Source of the DNA: Capsicum annuum
Lineage: Eukaryota > Streptophyta > Magnoliopsida > Solanales > Solanaceae
Length of the DNA stretch: 64,000 nucleotides
Assembly (NCBI RefSeq): GCF_002878395.1
Contig: NC_061115.1
Span: 218,653,386-218,717,385, forward strand
Direction of reading: 5' to 3'
The translations under genes and the position numbers were made by a program. Shown here piece by piece: positions 1 to 11,900 of this stretch (position 1 is the first letter of the stretch; each line of letters starts with the position of its first letter). The notes beneath the pieces were generated by a model. The model did no database searches. It had not been told where the DNA came from and was given only the letters and a program-made list of their open reading frames with translations.

Positions 1-1019
1 GACAGTTTTACATGGTTTGATATTGTCCACTTTACGCCAAGCCAACACGACTTTTTTCGACAGGCCTCACACCATTAAGAAATCCTACATTTTATATATA
101 GCTCCCCAATCCTTTCAACTATCAATGATGGATTTTTATTCACACATCCAACGTTTTTATTTCTTGGAATCTTGATTTTAAATAAAAACTTCATGTTAGC
201 AAATTTTAGTGAAAAAATCAAATACGTACTTTGTAAGTAGAACACTCATAATTGAACGACTTATTTACGTAAAAGATCAAAATTGAGTGACTTTCTGAGA
301 GAAGAATCATTAGTCGAATGACATATTAACTCCCTTTATAGTATACTGTGTCATGGTTTCTTTAATATTTTGTCTTGACTTCTTCGTTCTTTTTTGAACC
401 GCTTATAATACTTTTACTCGAGTCAAATATATATCGAAAATAATTGATCTATATCTATGAGGTAGAGATAAAATCTGCAAAAACACTATCTTTTCATACT
501 TCACATGTGAAATTATACTAATTATGTTATTATTATTGTGTTCATATTTCAAAACAAATTCAATTTGTCTTGTGAGAAACTTTGATTGGTAAAATGAAAT
601 AAATTTTAGATAAACTTTTTTGGAGAATTTTATTTGCCAAAAATGAAGGAACATTTCATGTTGATAATTGTTCTTAAAAAGTCTTTTTTGAATGTTTCTA
701 AAATTATTATTAATATTATTTAAGAAAAATTTCTATGATGTATAAAGATATATCATAGCCAAGAAACTTTCCAATCTTTTTTGATAATATTGGTTCTAAT
801 TGGAAATGATATACATAGATATCATTTACTTAATTTATTAGCTTTAGTCAATTTCATGTATTGAATTGAAAACAATACCTTGATTTTCAACTTTCCAATT
901 TTTTCTTTTTTAAGTTTTTTTTTTCTTAGAAAAAAAAAAAGAAACTAAAACAAACATATGGCTGATAATGAAAGGGGAGTTATGGAGTAACTCGTAAAGT
1001 TGTTGTAAATAATCGAGAG

Positions 1020-1690
1020 ATTACGGATTCAAGCTGTGGAAATAATTTTTGTAGGAACGCGGGGTAAGACTGCATACAAGAAATTCTTGTGACGTGGTCC
1101 TTTCCCCAATCGCAAATATAACATGAATTTTAGCGCACTGGACTATCCTAATATGAATGGTAATTTCCATGTTTAACCAAAAACCTCTGGTGGTTTCATC
1201 TTTTTGGAATGGAAAATACTTTATTAGAAGCATCATACTCAAAAATATAGTGGGAGTTTTAATGTATCGGACTGTCCTAATATCGATTGTAATAGAATGA
1301 TTGAAATTTCTCCTCATTTAACCAAAATATGATATGGTTTAGTCCTCGCAGAGGTCGGGGGTTCGATCCCCGCCTCTGGCGAATGGGGCAAATTCTGTGG
1401 ATTAGTCTCACGACTGCCGGCTGTGGGGATACCTTGGGAAACCAAAAAAAGAAAAGAAAATGATATGGTTCGATCTTTTAGAGGTGAGAAATATTTTGTT
1501 GGAATCATTGTCCTATAAAATACAACAAGAGTTTTAATGCATCGAACTGTCCTAATATGGATGGTCGGTCATAAAATGATCGAGTTCCCTCCACATTTAA
1601 CCAAAAATATGAAATGGTTCGATTTTTTGGAATGAAAAATTCTTTGTTGGAAGTACTATCCTCAAAAAAAAGTCACACAATACACAAATT
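1020..1690. repeat. Degenerate tandem module, about 3-4 copies
   Basis: A module containing 'taaccaaaa', 'tggtttcatctttttggaatg' type words and 'actgtcctaatat' recurs near 1140-1260, 1265-1500 and 1540-1680. The middle copy is split by a SINE. There is no coding potential; ORFs here are repeat translations. Confidence 0.55.
1340..1459 (+). mobile_element. tRNA-derived SINE with 11-bp target duplication
   Basis: The 120-bp insert starts with a T-arm/B-box-like stretch (gggttcgatccc at about 1369) and ends in 'gggaaacc' plus an A-rich tail. It is flanked by the perfect direct repeat ATGATATGGTT at 1329-1339 and 1460-1470. The A box is missing, so it is 5' truncated rather than a tRNA gene. The same 3' end type occurs at about 61.4 kb and, inverted, at 21.75 kb. 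Confidence 0.7.
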
Positions 1691-1743
1691 AGAATTTAGT
1701 CGAACTTAAATGCAGATAGTGAATACAACAGAGAATCAAGAAA

Positions 1744-2143
1744 TACTACTCTCTTCGTCCTTCCGTTTATCTTTATTTATCTACTATACTGAAAATAGAT
1801 GTTTAATAATATTTGTCCAGTTTGAAAACTTATGGATAATATTTCTTAACCTGTGTATCAAGTTAATAATGGACAATCAGTAGCGAATTCAGAATTTAGG
1901 GATCGTGAATGCACGAAAGGTTCGAACATTGAACACACATATTAACGTTCAAAGCTTTAAAATTCTATCTACAAGCTAAAATACTCAACTATCTTTTTAA
2001 CTTACTGGATATTTTTTAAAATCTTATACTAGATATTTTAATATAATTACATTTAATCTATATCAAATTTAATGTGTAGAAATACTAAAAATTTGATTAT
2101 AAATTTGCTCTCGTAGATAATTATTGATGTACGGAGGGAGTAG
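1744..2143. mobile_element. Stowaway-like MITE termini, interrupted
   Basis: The left side begins with a TACTACTCTCTTCGTCC-type terminus and the right side ends with 'acggagggagta', the inverted Stowaway-like end. About 400 bp separate them. A piece starting 'cagtagcgaattcag' near 1880 looks like another inserted repeat. The remainder is AT-rich and featureless. Confidence 0.4.
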
Positions 2144-2279
2144 CTATTTGAATATATAAAAGGGCAACTTATGATGTAGTAATTCGGCTAAACGTGCAAG
2201 TGATAATTTCGTGCACGCATTTCGAGGAAAATGTATTTTGTTGCTTTTTGTGTTTATTTACAATTGGAAAATGAACTTG

Positions 2280-3510
2280 ACCAACTATACATCTATATAC
2301 ATTCTTGATCAATTATGCATATATTCCAAAAAAAACATGTTTTTTTTCTACTATCCACTCGAGGATATCGTTATTTATTTTGGAGTCTGATTAATTCAAA
2401 TAATATCGTAAGATTTTATTTTTAAGATAATTTTATATTCAAAGCTCGAACTCGAGTTAGGGGTGGAAGTCGTCTACATACACTCTTAATCAGTTATGTA
2501 ATATTTCAACAAACTTGTTTTTTAATTATCTACTAGACGATATCGCTATGCATTTTGAAGTCTGTTTAGTTCAAATAATACAGTAAGATTTTATTTTTAA
2601 GATAATTTTATATTGCTCGAACTCGAGTGTGGAGGTCGTCTACATACACTCTTAATCAGTTATGCAATATTCCAACAAACTTGTTTTTTAGTTATTCACT
2701 TGACGATATCGCTATTCATTTTGGAGTCTGATTAATTTAAATAATATCGTAAGATTTTATTTTTAAGATTATTTTATATTCAAAGCTCGAACTTGAGTTA
2801 GGGGTGGAAGTCGTCTACATACACTCTTGGTCAGTTATGCAATATTGCAATAAACTTGTTTTTTTTATTATCCACTTGACGATATCGTTATTTATTTTGG
2901 AATCTGATTAATTTGAATAGTATCATAAAGTCTCATTTTCAAGGCGATTTTATATCCAGAGCTCGAACTCGAGTTAGGGTTGGAGGTCGTCTATATACAC
3001 TCTTGATCAATTATGCAATATTCCCACAAACTTGTTTTTTTGATTATCCACTCGACAATATCGCTATTCATTTTGGAGTTTGATTAATTCAAATAATATC
3101 GTAAAGTTTCATTTTCAAAGTGATTTTATATCCAAAACTCGAACCCTAGTTAGGGGCGGAGGTCGTCTACATACACTCTTGATCAGTTATGCAATATTTC
3201 AACAAACTTGTTTTTTAACTATCCACTAGACGATTTGAATTCTGATTAATTTGAATAATATCGTAAAATATCATTTTCAAGGTGATTTTATATCCAAAAC
3301 TCGAACTTGTGTTAGGCCTAGAGGTCGTCTATAACTCTATATACACTCTTGATCAATTATGCAATATTCCCACAAACTTGTTTTATGATTATCCACTAGA
3401 CGATATCGTTATTTTTTGAGTCTGATTAATTCGAATAATATCGCAAAGTCTCATTTTCAAAGTGATTTTATATCTAAAGCTTGAACTCGAGTTAGGGGTG
3501 GAGGTCGGTC
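2280..3510. repeat. Tandem array, ~175-bp unit, about 7 copies
   Basis: The words 'gtcgtctacatacactcttgatca', 'aacaaacttgtttttt', 'gacgatatcgctattcattttgga' and 'ctcgaactcgagttagggg' recur in that order. Phrase starts lie near 2470, 2635, 2809, 2985, 3161 and 3326, giving spacings of 165-176 bp. A divergent first copy starts near 2290. Copies differ by point changes and small deletions. No ORF of note is present. The unit length resembles a satellite monomer, but only a short local array is visible. Confidence 0.85.
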
Positions 3511-4344
3511 AGGGACGGATCAAAAGTTTTACCCACGAATTCATAGGAGTTCGATAACGTTTGCTCGTAATGTTTACCTACTAAATTTTTATAAATATTT
3601 GATTACAAACTCAGTTAATATTTTAAATTAATCTAAGAAAGCCATCAGAACACATAAATTTCAAAATTTGAATCTACTTATGATGGAGGTAGAAACTTAA
3701 ATCTCGATTTGATTGATTCGAATACCTTTTTCCAAAAGTCATTCATTATATACACGTATTGAATTTCAAGCACAATTATTAGCGACTAGAAAACGCCGTA
3801 CTAAGATCTAAAACGTACAAAATTAAAATTCAGAGTATGTTTTTATGACCGTCTGATTAAAAATTTTATGACATACATCTGGTTAAAAATCAATGAATAC
3901 ATATCACTTCACTATAATCTTTAATAATATTATTATAACATAATTAATTTATCCATATTCAATTTCTACATCATGAGTACATAATATGCTTGTAATTTTT
4001 TAAAATTTCACACTTAAACACAATTAATTAATATGTACTAGTATTTTCACCTCCATTTATCACTTTAGTTATATGGACTAATGATGGTTTGTTTAAACAT
4101 TGTGTAAAAAATAAAAATCTTTTTTTAAAAAAAATAATTTAACTTGTAAAAAAATATTGATAGAGACATTTGTGGATTTTTATGTCATGGTTTTGGAATG
4201 TCACTCCACCACTCTTTTAAAAGTCTATGTAGAGTAATACTATAGTTTATTTATTAACTTATGAAAATGTCATGTGTGCTTCCTAGCCTCTTGTTCTTAC
4301 ATGATATACATTTTTATATTTAATTTATAATTTAACTATAGTAA
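3511..4344. other. AT-rich intergenic DNA, nothing recognised
   Basis: No open frame, RNA gene or clear repeat was seen. The stretch is AT-rich and resembles decayed transposon sequence. Confidence 0.5.
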
Positions 4345-4510
4345 ATTAGTACTTCTCCGATCTCAATTTATATGACACATTTTTTTTAGTAACCATACGA
4401 ATGATTCAAAAGTATTTTTAGACTACAAATTTCAAAAGTCTTTCTTTCGTTCTTAAACCTTCCGCCAAGTCAAGCAGTGTCACGTAAAGTTGAGACGTGG
4501 TGAATATAAT
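4345..4510. mobile_element. Stowaway-like MITE fragment
   Basis: It begins with 'tacttctccgatctcaattta', a degraded version of the CTCCCTCCGT(T/C)TCAAT-type end that is complete at 56.4 kb. The opposite end was not found, so this is a one-ended remnant. Confidence 0.4.
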
Positions 4511-4861
4511 CTTATGTAAATACCATGCAAATTAACTTTTTCTTGATAGCTATCACTCCATTCGTAATCATGAGTCTCAAGTTCGAATCGTAAAATTGAG
4601 TCATGTTTTGCGCCAACAAGCAACTTTCCGACACCAAAACTCTCGAGTTTGAATTTCAAAAGTCGTCTTTGATCAAAGGTATTTCTATTAAAAAGTGAAA
4701 CTTTTTAATTAAATTTTAAAGCGGATATGAAACACCGAACATGAAACATATAAATAAAAGGAAAACGACTTAAATATGATATCGAATTATTAGAAATGAC
4801 TCATTTATGTCACGCATCGTATTGGGGTAGGGTGGTTGAAATAGAGGCTCGCTTCTGGAGT

Positions 4862-5605
4862 TTTATGTGATAAGAAGGTGCCCCCGAAGTTTAAAGGTAA
4901 GTTCTACAGAGTGGCAGTTCGACCGGCTATACTGTATGGAGCGGAGTGTTGGCCAGTTAAGAACTCCCACATCCAGAAGTTGAAGGTGGCGGAGAGGAGG
5001 ATGTTGCGATGGATGTGTGGCCATACCAGGAAAGATAAAGTAAGGAATGAGATTATTCGGGAGAAGATGAGGTGGCTTCGGTGAAGGACAAGATGTGAGA
5101 AGTGCGGTTACGTTGGTTCGGATACGTGATGAGGGGAGACTCTGATGCTCCAGTGCGGAGGTGTGAGTCACTAGCTATGGATAGTTTTAGGTGGGGTAGA
5201 GGTAGGTCGAAGAAATATTGGAGGAAAGTGATTAGGCATGACATGGAGCAGTTACAGCTGATAGAGGACATAACTCTTAATAAAGAGGTGTGGAGGATGC
5301 GTATTAGAGTAGAGGGTTAAGGGTTGTGAGCGTTTCTTTATTTGTGTTTGAAGTTTCTTATTCGTGGGTATTGAGTGATGTCTATATTTTTTGTTAGATA
5401 ATTTTTTAGTAGTATCTGATGGTTGTTATATTACCTTATGGATACCGATGTTAGTTTATTTTTCATAATATACTAGTCTATACGCATTTATATTTTGTAG
5501 TTTATTGTACTATTATCGGTCCTAAACTGGGGTCTATCAAAAACAGTCTCCCTACTTTTTTTGAAGGTAATGATATGATCTGCGTATACACTAGCCTCTC
5601 TGTAT
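4862..5605 (+). pseudogene. RTE-type LINE 3' fragment (ORF2 C-terminus plus 3' UTR)
   Basis: Two overlapping frames (about 4878-5084 and 5102-5317) encode the C-terminal part of a plant non-LTR reverse-transcriptase polyprotein. Visible blocks are 'RPAILYGAECW', 'RRMLRWMCGHTRKDKVRNE', then 'LRWFGYVMR' and '[20 protein letters not shown]'. A frameshift or stop near 5084-5100 separates the blocks, and the RT core is missing, so this is a 5'-truncated dead copy. Downstream, at about 5515-5600, lies the 'ggtctatcaaaaacagtctcc...gatctgcgtatacact' motif. That motif recurs elsewhere in the window as free-standing tails, which ties those tails to this LINE family. Confidence 0.8.
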
Positions 5606-5699
5606 TTGGAAAATCTATTTTTTTAAAAGTCAATATATATACATCAAGTGGTCAGCTCTCCCTTCACTTCATCTCATGTGCCAAATTCAGTTATAGTTT

Positions 5700-5966
5700 T
5701 TCCCTCCGGCGGACCCCACCGCACTCCTCCTCCTTCCGCCACCGTGTTCCGCCGTACTCTGACTATCAAATTCTTCCACAATTAACCGCCAATAATTTCC
5801 CTCCAATCACCTTTCTTCCCTCCGGTGGCTCTCCGCCGTGCTCCGCCGATCGCCGCCGTGCTCCGATTTCCAACTGCCTTCGTAATTTTCCCGCCAATCA
5901 GATTTTTCTCCTCCGCCACTTCCTGGTGGCGCTCTGCCGTGATCTGACGATCGCCGCCGTGCTCCG
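5700..5966 (+). promoter_or_regulatory. CT/CG-rich 5' leader of the sulfate transporter gene
   Basis: The base composition jumps from AT-rich to pyrimidine/CCG-rich ('ccgccgtgctccg' repeated three times) directly before the ATG at 5967. This is typical of a dicot 5' UTR. Several short ORFs here are not conserved-looking. The exact TATA box and TSS were not resolved. Confidence 0.5.
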
Positions 5967-8900
5967 ATGTCCAAAATGGACAGAACATACGCATCTCCGA
6001 GCTTCCAAAACCTTACAGCAATAACGACTAATTCCTCCGATCATTTCGGTTCATCTTCATCTCCTTCTCCGACTTCGATATCAACCGGAGGCAGTCGGTC
6101 GGTGAAAATTATACCGTTAGAACATCCGTCCACTTCGGCTCCCGGTTCGGGTTCAGGTTCGGGTTCGGGTTCGGTTGTAGCGAAATGGAAGGCGAGAATG
6201 AAAAGAATGACATGGAAGGAATGGATAGAGCTATTTTTTCCATGTTATAGATGGATGAGCACGTATAAAGTGCGTGAATACTTACAACCTGATCTTATGG
6301 CTGGTATTACTGTTGGTGTCATGCTTGTTCCTCAGGTATATTTGCTCATTATTTGTCAAATTATCAATTGAATTATCATTTTTTCGAGTTTCATATCTGA
6401 ACTATCAGGTGTGCGAGTTTACTAGCTGAATTATGGAGATTACTAGCTGAATTATGGAGTTTACTAGCTGAATTATGCGCGATTACTAGCTGAATTATGC
6501 GAGTTTACTAGCTGAATTATGGAGTTTACTAGCTGAATTATGCGAGTTTACTAGCAGAATTATCACCTAACTGTTTATCGAAACACACTACAACTATCAT
6601 TCGTTCAGTTTTCCTACCTGAAATATCAGGTGGGGAAATTGAATCAATACAATTGATAGTTGAACTGTGTTTTGATTTTTCGAGTTTCATATATGAACTA
6701 TTAGGTGTGTGAGTTTACTAGCTGAATTATGGAGTTTACTAGCTGAATTATGCGAGTTTACTAGCTGTATTATCACCAACTGTTTATCGAAACACACCTC
6801 AACTATCATTTGTTCAGTTTTCCTATCCTACTTGAAGTTTCAGGTGTGGAAATTGAATCAATACAATTGATAGTTGAACTGTGTTTTGATTTTCCGGGTT
6901 TGAATTATGCGAGTTTACTAGCTGAATTATCACCATCTGATTATCGAAACACAGCTCAACTATCATTTGTTCAGTTTTCCTATCCTACCTGAAATATCAG
7001 GTGGTCAAATTGAATCAATACAATTGATAGTTGAACTGTGTTTTGATTTTTCGAGTTTGAATTATGTGAGTTTACTATCTGAATTATCTATCACCAACAG
7101 TTTATCAAAACACACCTCAACTATCATTTGTTCAATTTTCATACCTGAAATATCAAAACACACCTCAACTGTTGGTCTTTAGCATTATATGAGCTATCAT
7201 CTTATACTAGACTGCTTGTCAAGTGTGCTTTTTTTTTTAGATATTTTTGGTCTTTCAATGAGAATGAATGAATTATATCCATTTTTCTTTTTAACTGATT
7301 ATGTTATGTTTACAGTCGATGTCCTACGCAAAGCTGGCTGGGCTTCAACCCATATATGGACTTTGTAAGTACACTATTGGAGCTAATTTTCTTGTTAGGT
7401 TTCTTTTTATTCATTTAACAGTGAAGCAAATACTGTTCTTGAGGACCTTTGAATACTGATGCTGAAATTGAAGTAAATCTTGATTCAAATATGGAGCTTT
7501 GCGTTAGGTGCGAAGGTTATTTCCTTTTTTCGAAACAAGAAGGCAAAAGTTCTCCTCTCTGAAGCACTGTTTCCATTCCTTCTTAATTTACATCCATGTC
7601 TGCAAGAAAAATCTATATAGATTAAAATTGCCCTGACCTATCCAGAGTTTTTTGAATGTCTAGTTGTTTATGAACCTTTGTTTCCTAGCTATGTTCATTT
7701 GATTCTAGTAAGTACAGAGTCATTTATCTTATTCTTACTTGTTTACCTTCATAATTATAGCTTTTCTTAATCTGAACTTTGATAAACAGATTCTGGTTTC
7801 ATCCCTATATTTGTCTACACCATATTTGGGTCATCTCGTCAGCTTGCAATTGGTCCAGTTGCATTGACGTCCCTTCTAGTCTCAAATGTCTTGAGCAGCA
7901 TAGTTGAACCATCAGACAAGTTATACACAGAGCTCGCTATACTATTAGCACTTATGGTTGGCATCTTGGAATGCACAATGGCATTGTTGCGGTACTTCTT
8001 TTAATCTTTGATTCTTTCTTAAGATAAACTTTGAGTTATCTAGATTGTCATACTGTCTTGTGGTCACAGTGATAATCCATGCCCATCATCTCTTATAAAT
8101 ACACAATATTGTGGCTTCTAGGAGAATTTATTCACCATGCTCTAGCTCGACTGATTGAAATCATTCATAGCAAAGGGGATTGTAACATAGGCCATGCTTA
8201 ACACTGAGCTAGACCAACTACTTCCTAAGAGGAGTATGATGCAAATATTGGCGTCCGTGTAAGATTGGAAACTTGTTGCTTTAGCATTTAAAGAGTTGAC
8301 AGTGATTGCAATTAATGTGCCGTTTTGATGTTCCTTGGGCTCTGATGAGTTCTATATCCCTTGCTTGGTTTTGCGAACTAGTTGAAGATTCTGCATCTGT
8401 GTTTTGTTTCTGACTCAATTTGTTAAATGTCTCATTCCTAGTATCATTTCCTTTCTAGGCTTGGATGGCTCATACGATTCATCAGCCACTCTGTGATTTC
8501 TGGTTTTACAACCGCCTCTGCTTTTGTCATTGCCTTGTCTGAAGCGAAGTATTTCTTGGGCTATGAAATAGAACGGAGTAGCAAAATTATACCTCTAGTC
8601 AAAAGTATAATTTCCGGAGCACATAAGGTACTTTCCAGAATTAAACATTAGCAGGTTACTCCATCTTTATGCATGCTAAGATAAATTTAAACTTGAGTAA
8701 TCTAGGTCGAAGTATGCAGACTGGATATTTGATTTATTTCTTTTGGGTGATCAACATGCTATTCACTGATGACCCGAACTTGCATGAGACTATAAATTTT
8801 CTCTGCTGATGTACCTGTCTACTTAGCTTTTATGATGATTGTCCTGGATAACCTTAATGTTGGGGTGGATTTTTGATTTTAGTCAAAGCTTAGCAGATTG

Positions 8901-11900
8901 TATAAATGGAAAATATTCTATATGGCCTGTAGAGCGACGCCTCTCAGTCATGTATAGACAGAGGACATTCATTGAAAGAACTAGTGATGAAGGTAATATA
9001 AGTTAGGTGTAGGGGTTAGTGCTGAATATTTTCAAAGAGGTTTTGAATCTTTTTTGTTGGAGACTCGGAAACTGCTGCTAAACAGGCAGTTCTAAGTCAA
9101 CAAATTTTCCTTTTTGCCTTTCCCAGAGTAGATTTGGAAAAGAAGGCAAGAGAATTGCCGATTTGCCATCCATTATTTTAAGTCATTTAGTTAATTCCTT
9201 ACTTAATCGCCGCAAGATGTTTTTCATTGTTTCAAGGCTAATTCTACTTTCTTTTTTGTAGTTCTCGTGGCCCCCATTTGTTATGGGCTCACTGATGCTA
9301 GCTATTCTTCTGACCATGAAGCACCTGGTAAATCTTGCAACATTTTCATGTGTGTTATATACATTTTTTGTTGATTTTATGAAGGTTTATATGTTTTAAT
9401 GTTTTCTCTTCAGGGAAAAACAAGGAAGTACTTGCGGTTTATGCGTGCAGCTGGTCCCCTCACAGCTGTTGTTCTGGGTACAGCTTTTGTGAAAATCTAT
9501 CATCCACCTTCAATTTCGTTGGTGAGAATGACATGAATTAAGCTCAACCTGAACTGCAGGAATTGAATCTGAAATTAGCCTAAAAAGCATTATATGTGAC
9601 CTAGTTGGAGAACACAGTAATGTTGGACTTCAGTTACATTTGCCACTTTTTTCCTCAGATGGGACTGAGAAGGACAGTTGCATAAATTAATTTTAACATA
9701 GAGTCAGCAAGACAAAGCTGGTGATGTCAACCACTTTGGCTTATTCTTGGAGCACTACCTTAGAGAATTACGCATGCTGATATGGCCGTTTTCGTATGTC
9801 TGTCAGTCTCACTTTATTAACAGTGTTCTAGATTCCATTATGCACTATTGAGAATGCTCCAGTCAGCTAACATGATTCCCTAATAGGGTATTGTGTTCAT
9901 TAGATCCATACATATGACTGAAAATCAGAATTGATGCTTGCTCCGTGTTCACAGGACTTTGGTTGAAATACTGAACCTACATCATGAAAAGATTGTTGCA
10001 CTAGAGTTCTTGTTCTTTAAAAACATTCACATAATTCATTACACCACATGATGTGAAATGACGGAACTTTTAGCAGTAAAGATGTTTATGCGATGATTTA
10101 GGTGGGAGATATACCTCAAGGGCTGCCAAAATTTTCTGTACCAAAGCAATTCGGGCATATAAAGTCTTTGGTCCCTACGACAGCTCTTATTACTGGTGTT
10201 GCTATCCTGGTAAGTAAGAATTTAAGCATCCACTGTTTGTCCGTTTCTAATTATTCTTTTGGCTCGACAATCTGTTTGAGATAAGTGATACCAGTTTCCA
10301 ACCTTATAGGAATCAGTGGGGATTGCTAAGGCACTGGCAGCAAAGAATGGATATGAGTTGGATTCTAATCAGGAGGTATGTAACTCTCGATGATCTCCGC
10401 AGGAATTGCTATTCACTTATTTTCTATGGACAAGTTTGATTTATCTATAGTCTGTTGTGAGATTGAGCAAGATCTATTGTTTACTGTGTACAAGTCAAGT
10501 GATATGTTCTGCCCCAAATATTTGTAATTTGTGTAGCTTACATTTTAGATGTTCATATTTAGCACATCTTACCTTTTTCTTTTCTCCCTACATTCCACCA
10601 TTAGCTGAATGTTTTTGTTTAGAGCTTCTGATCACTACCTAGTTCTTTACCAATTTCCACTCAAACTATAAATGTTATCTGGACTCATTTCGTTCTTATC
10701 CTGCTTCTATTTTCACTGTATAACAACTACAAGAAGCCTTGTGCGATATCGAAACACTTTGTACTGAACTTCTTGTGGTTCTGTTGTTGTAACAGTTATT
10801 TGGTCTTGGGCTGGCCAACATTTGTGGCTCATTCTTTTCAATTTACCCTACGACAGGTGAGTTTGGAATATTTTATGTGGCTTGATCAATTTCACATTTG
10901 TATCTTTCCAAAATTTCTCCCAGCTGGTTTTTGAAAGCTCATTTTTACGTAATGCAATGTCAGGCTCTTTTTCTAGATCAGCTGTAAATCATGAAAGTGG
11001 AGCAAAAACTGGCTTGTCAGGGCTTGTTATGGGAATTATAATGGGATGTGCATTATTATTCTTGACTCCTGTATTTGAATACATACCTCAGGTAAAAGAA
11101 TTTGTTTGAGGGTGTAAAGTTTTCACCTGACTGTCTGTAACTAGATTGCTTTCAAATTTCACAGCATTTGGAGCAGTGTTTCCTGTCTCTTTGCCTCTAT
11201 CTTGGCTCCAATTTGTAATGTATGCTATGGGATCTAATCATAATTATGACGCCGGAGGATAACCTATTGGGCTTCGAGTCCTGATGGAGCAAAATTGGGA
11301 AGGGCCACTATTGGACTCCTGGGTTGGGGGTGGGGAATTTGTTGGAGCTTAGCATGTAGAGTAAAAAAAAGATGTTTTAAGTACATTTTGGTATTAATGA
11401 TCTAGGAAGTTGGACACTGTAGATCTTTTCATGCTCCTAATTTTTTTCATTATTGCATGCTTACAATTGCGTGTTCAACATTTGACAATTTCCTGTCTTA
11501 GTTATGATATTTTAAACTCTTTCACTGCTCACTGTTTTTATTTATTTGTATTGCTGTGGCAGTGTGCTTTGGCTGCGATTGTGATATCTGCTGTAATTGG
11601 ACTGGTATGTGTGCCATCTTCTACCCCGAAATGCTATGTTTCATTTTATATTGTCAAGGTTGCCATTCTTTTGAATGGACTTCTCTGTATGGCAGATATA
11701 GTTTTTAGTTGAAATTAACAACATCGGCAAAACGTAACTAAATACATCAGCTACTACTCAGTCATGCTTCATTTGTGTTTATCATGGCATAGTTCCCTGA
11801 TGTATCTAGTTTGCTTGCTTGAGTATTTGCATGATGTGTTTTAAAAGGTTGGTGTAAAAGTACTGACCAGCAAGGGAAGAACATCCTGCATCTTTACCCT

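Noticed and set aside
1340..1400. Possible tRNA gene (ggttcgatccccgcc)
   Set aside because: Only the T-arm/B-box half is present, with target duplications and an A-rich tail around it, so it is a SINE.
2280..3510. CRISPR-like regular repeat
   Set aside because: Units are contiguous, ~175 bp, without unique spacers, in plant nuclear DNA.
10882..11109. Open frame beginning inside intron 9 of the transporter
   Set aside because: It is intron read-through into exon 10; the AG at 10962-10963 and frame continuity fix the exon start at 10964.
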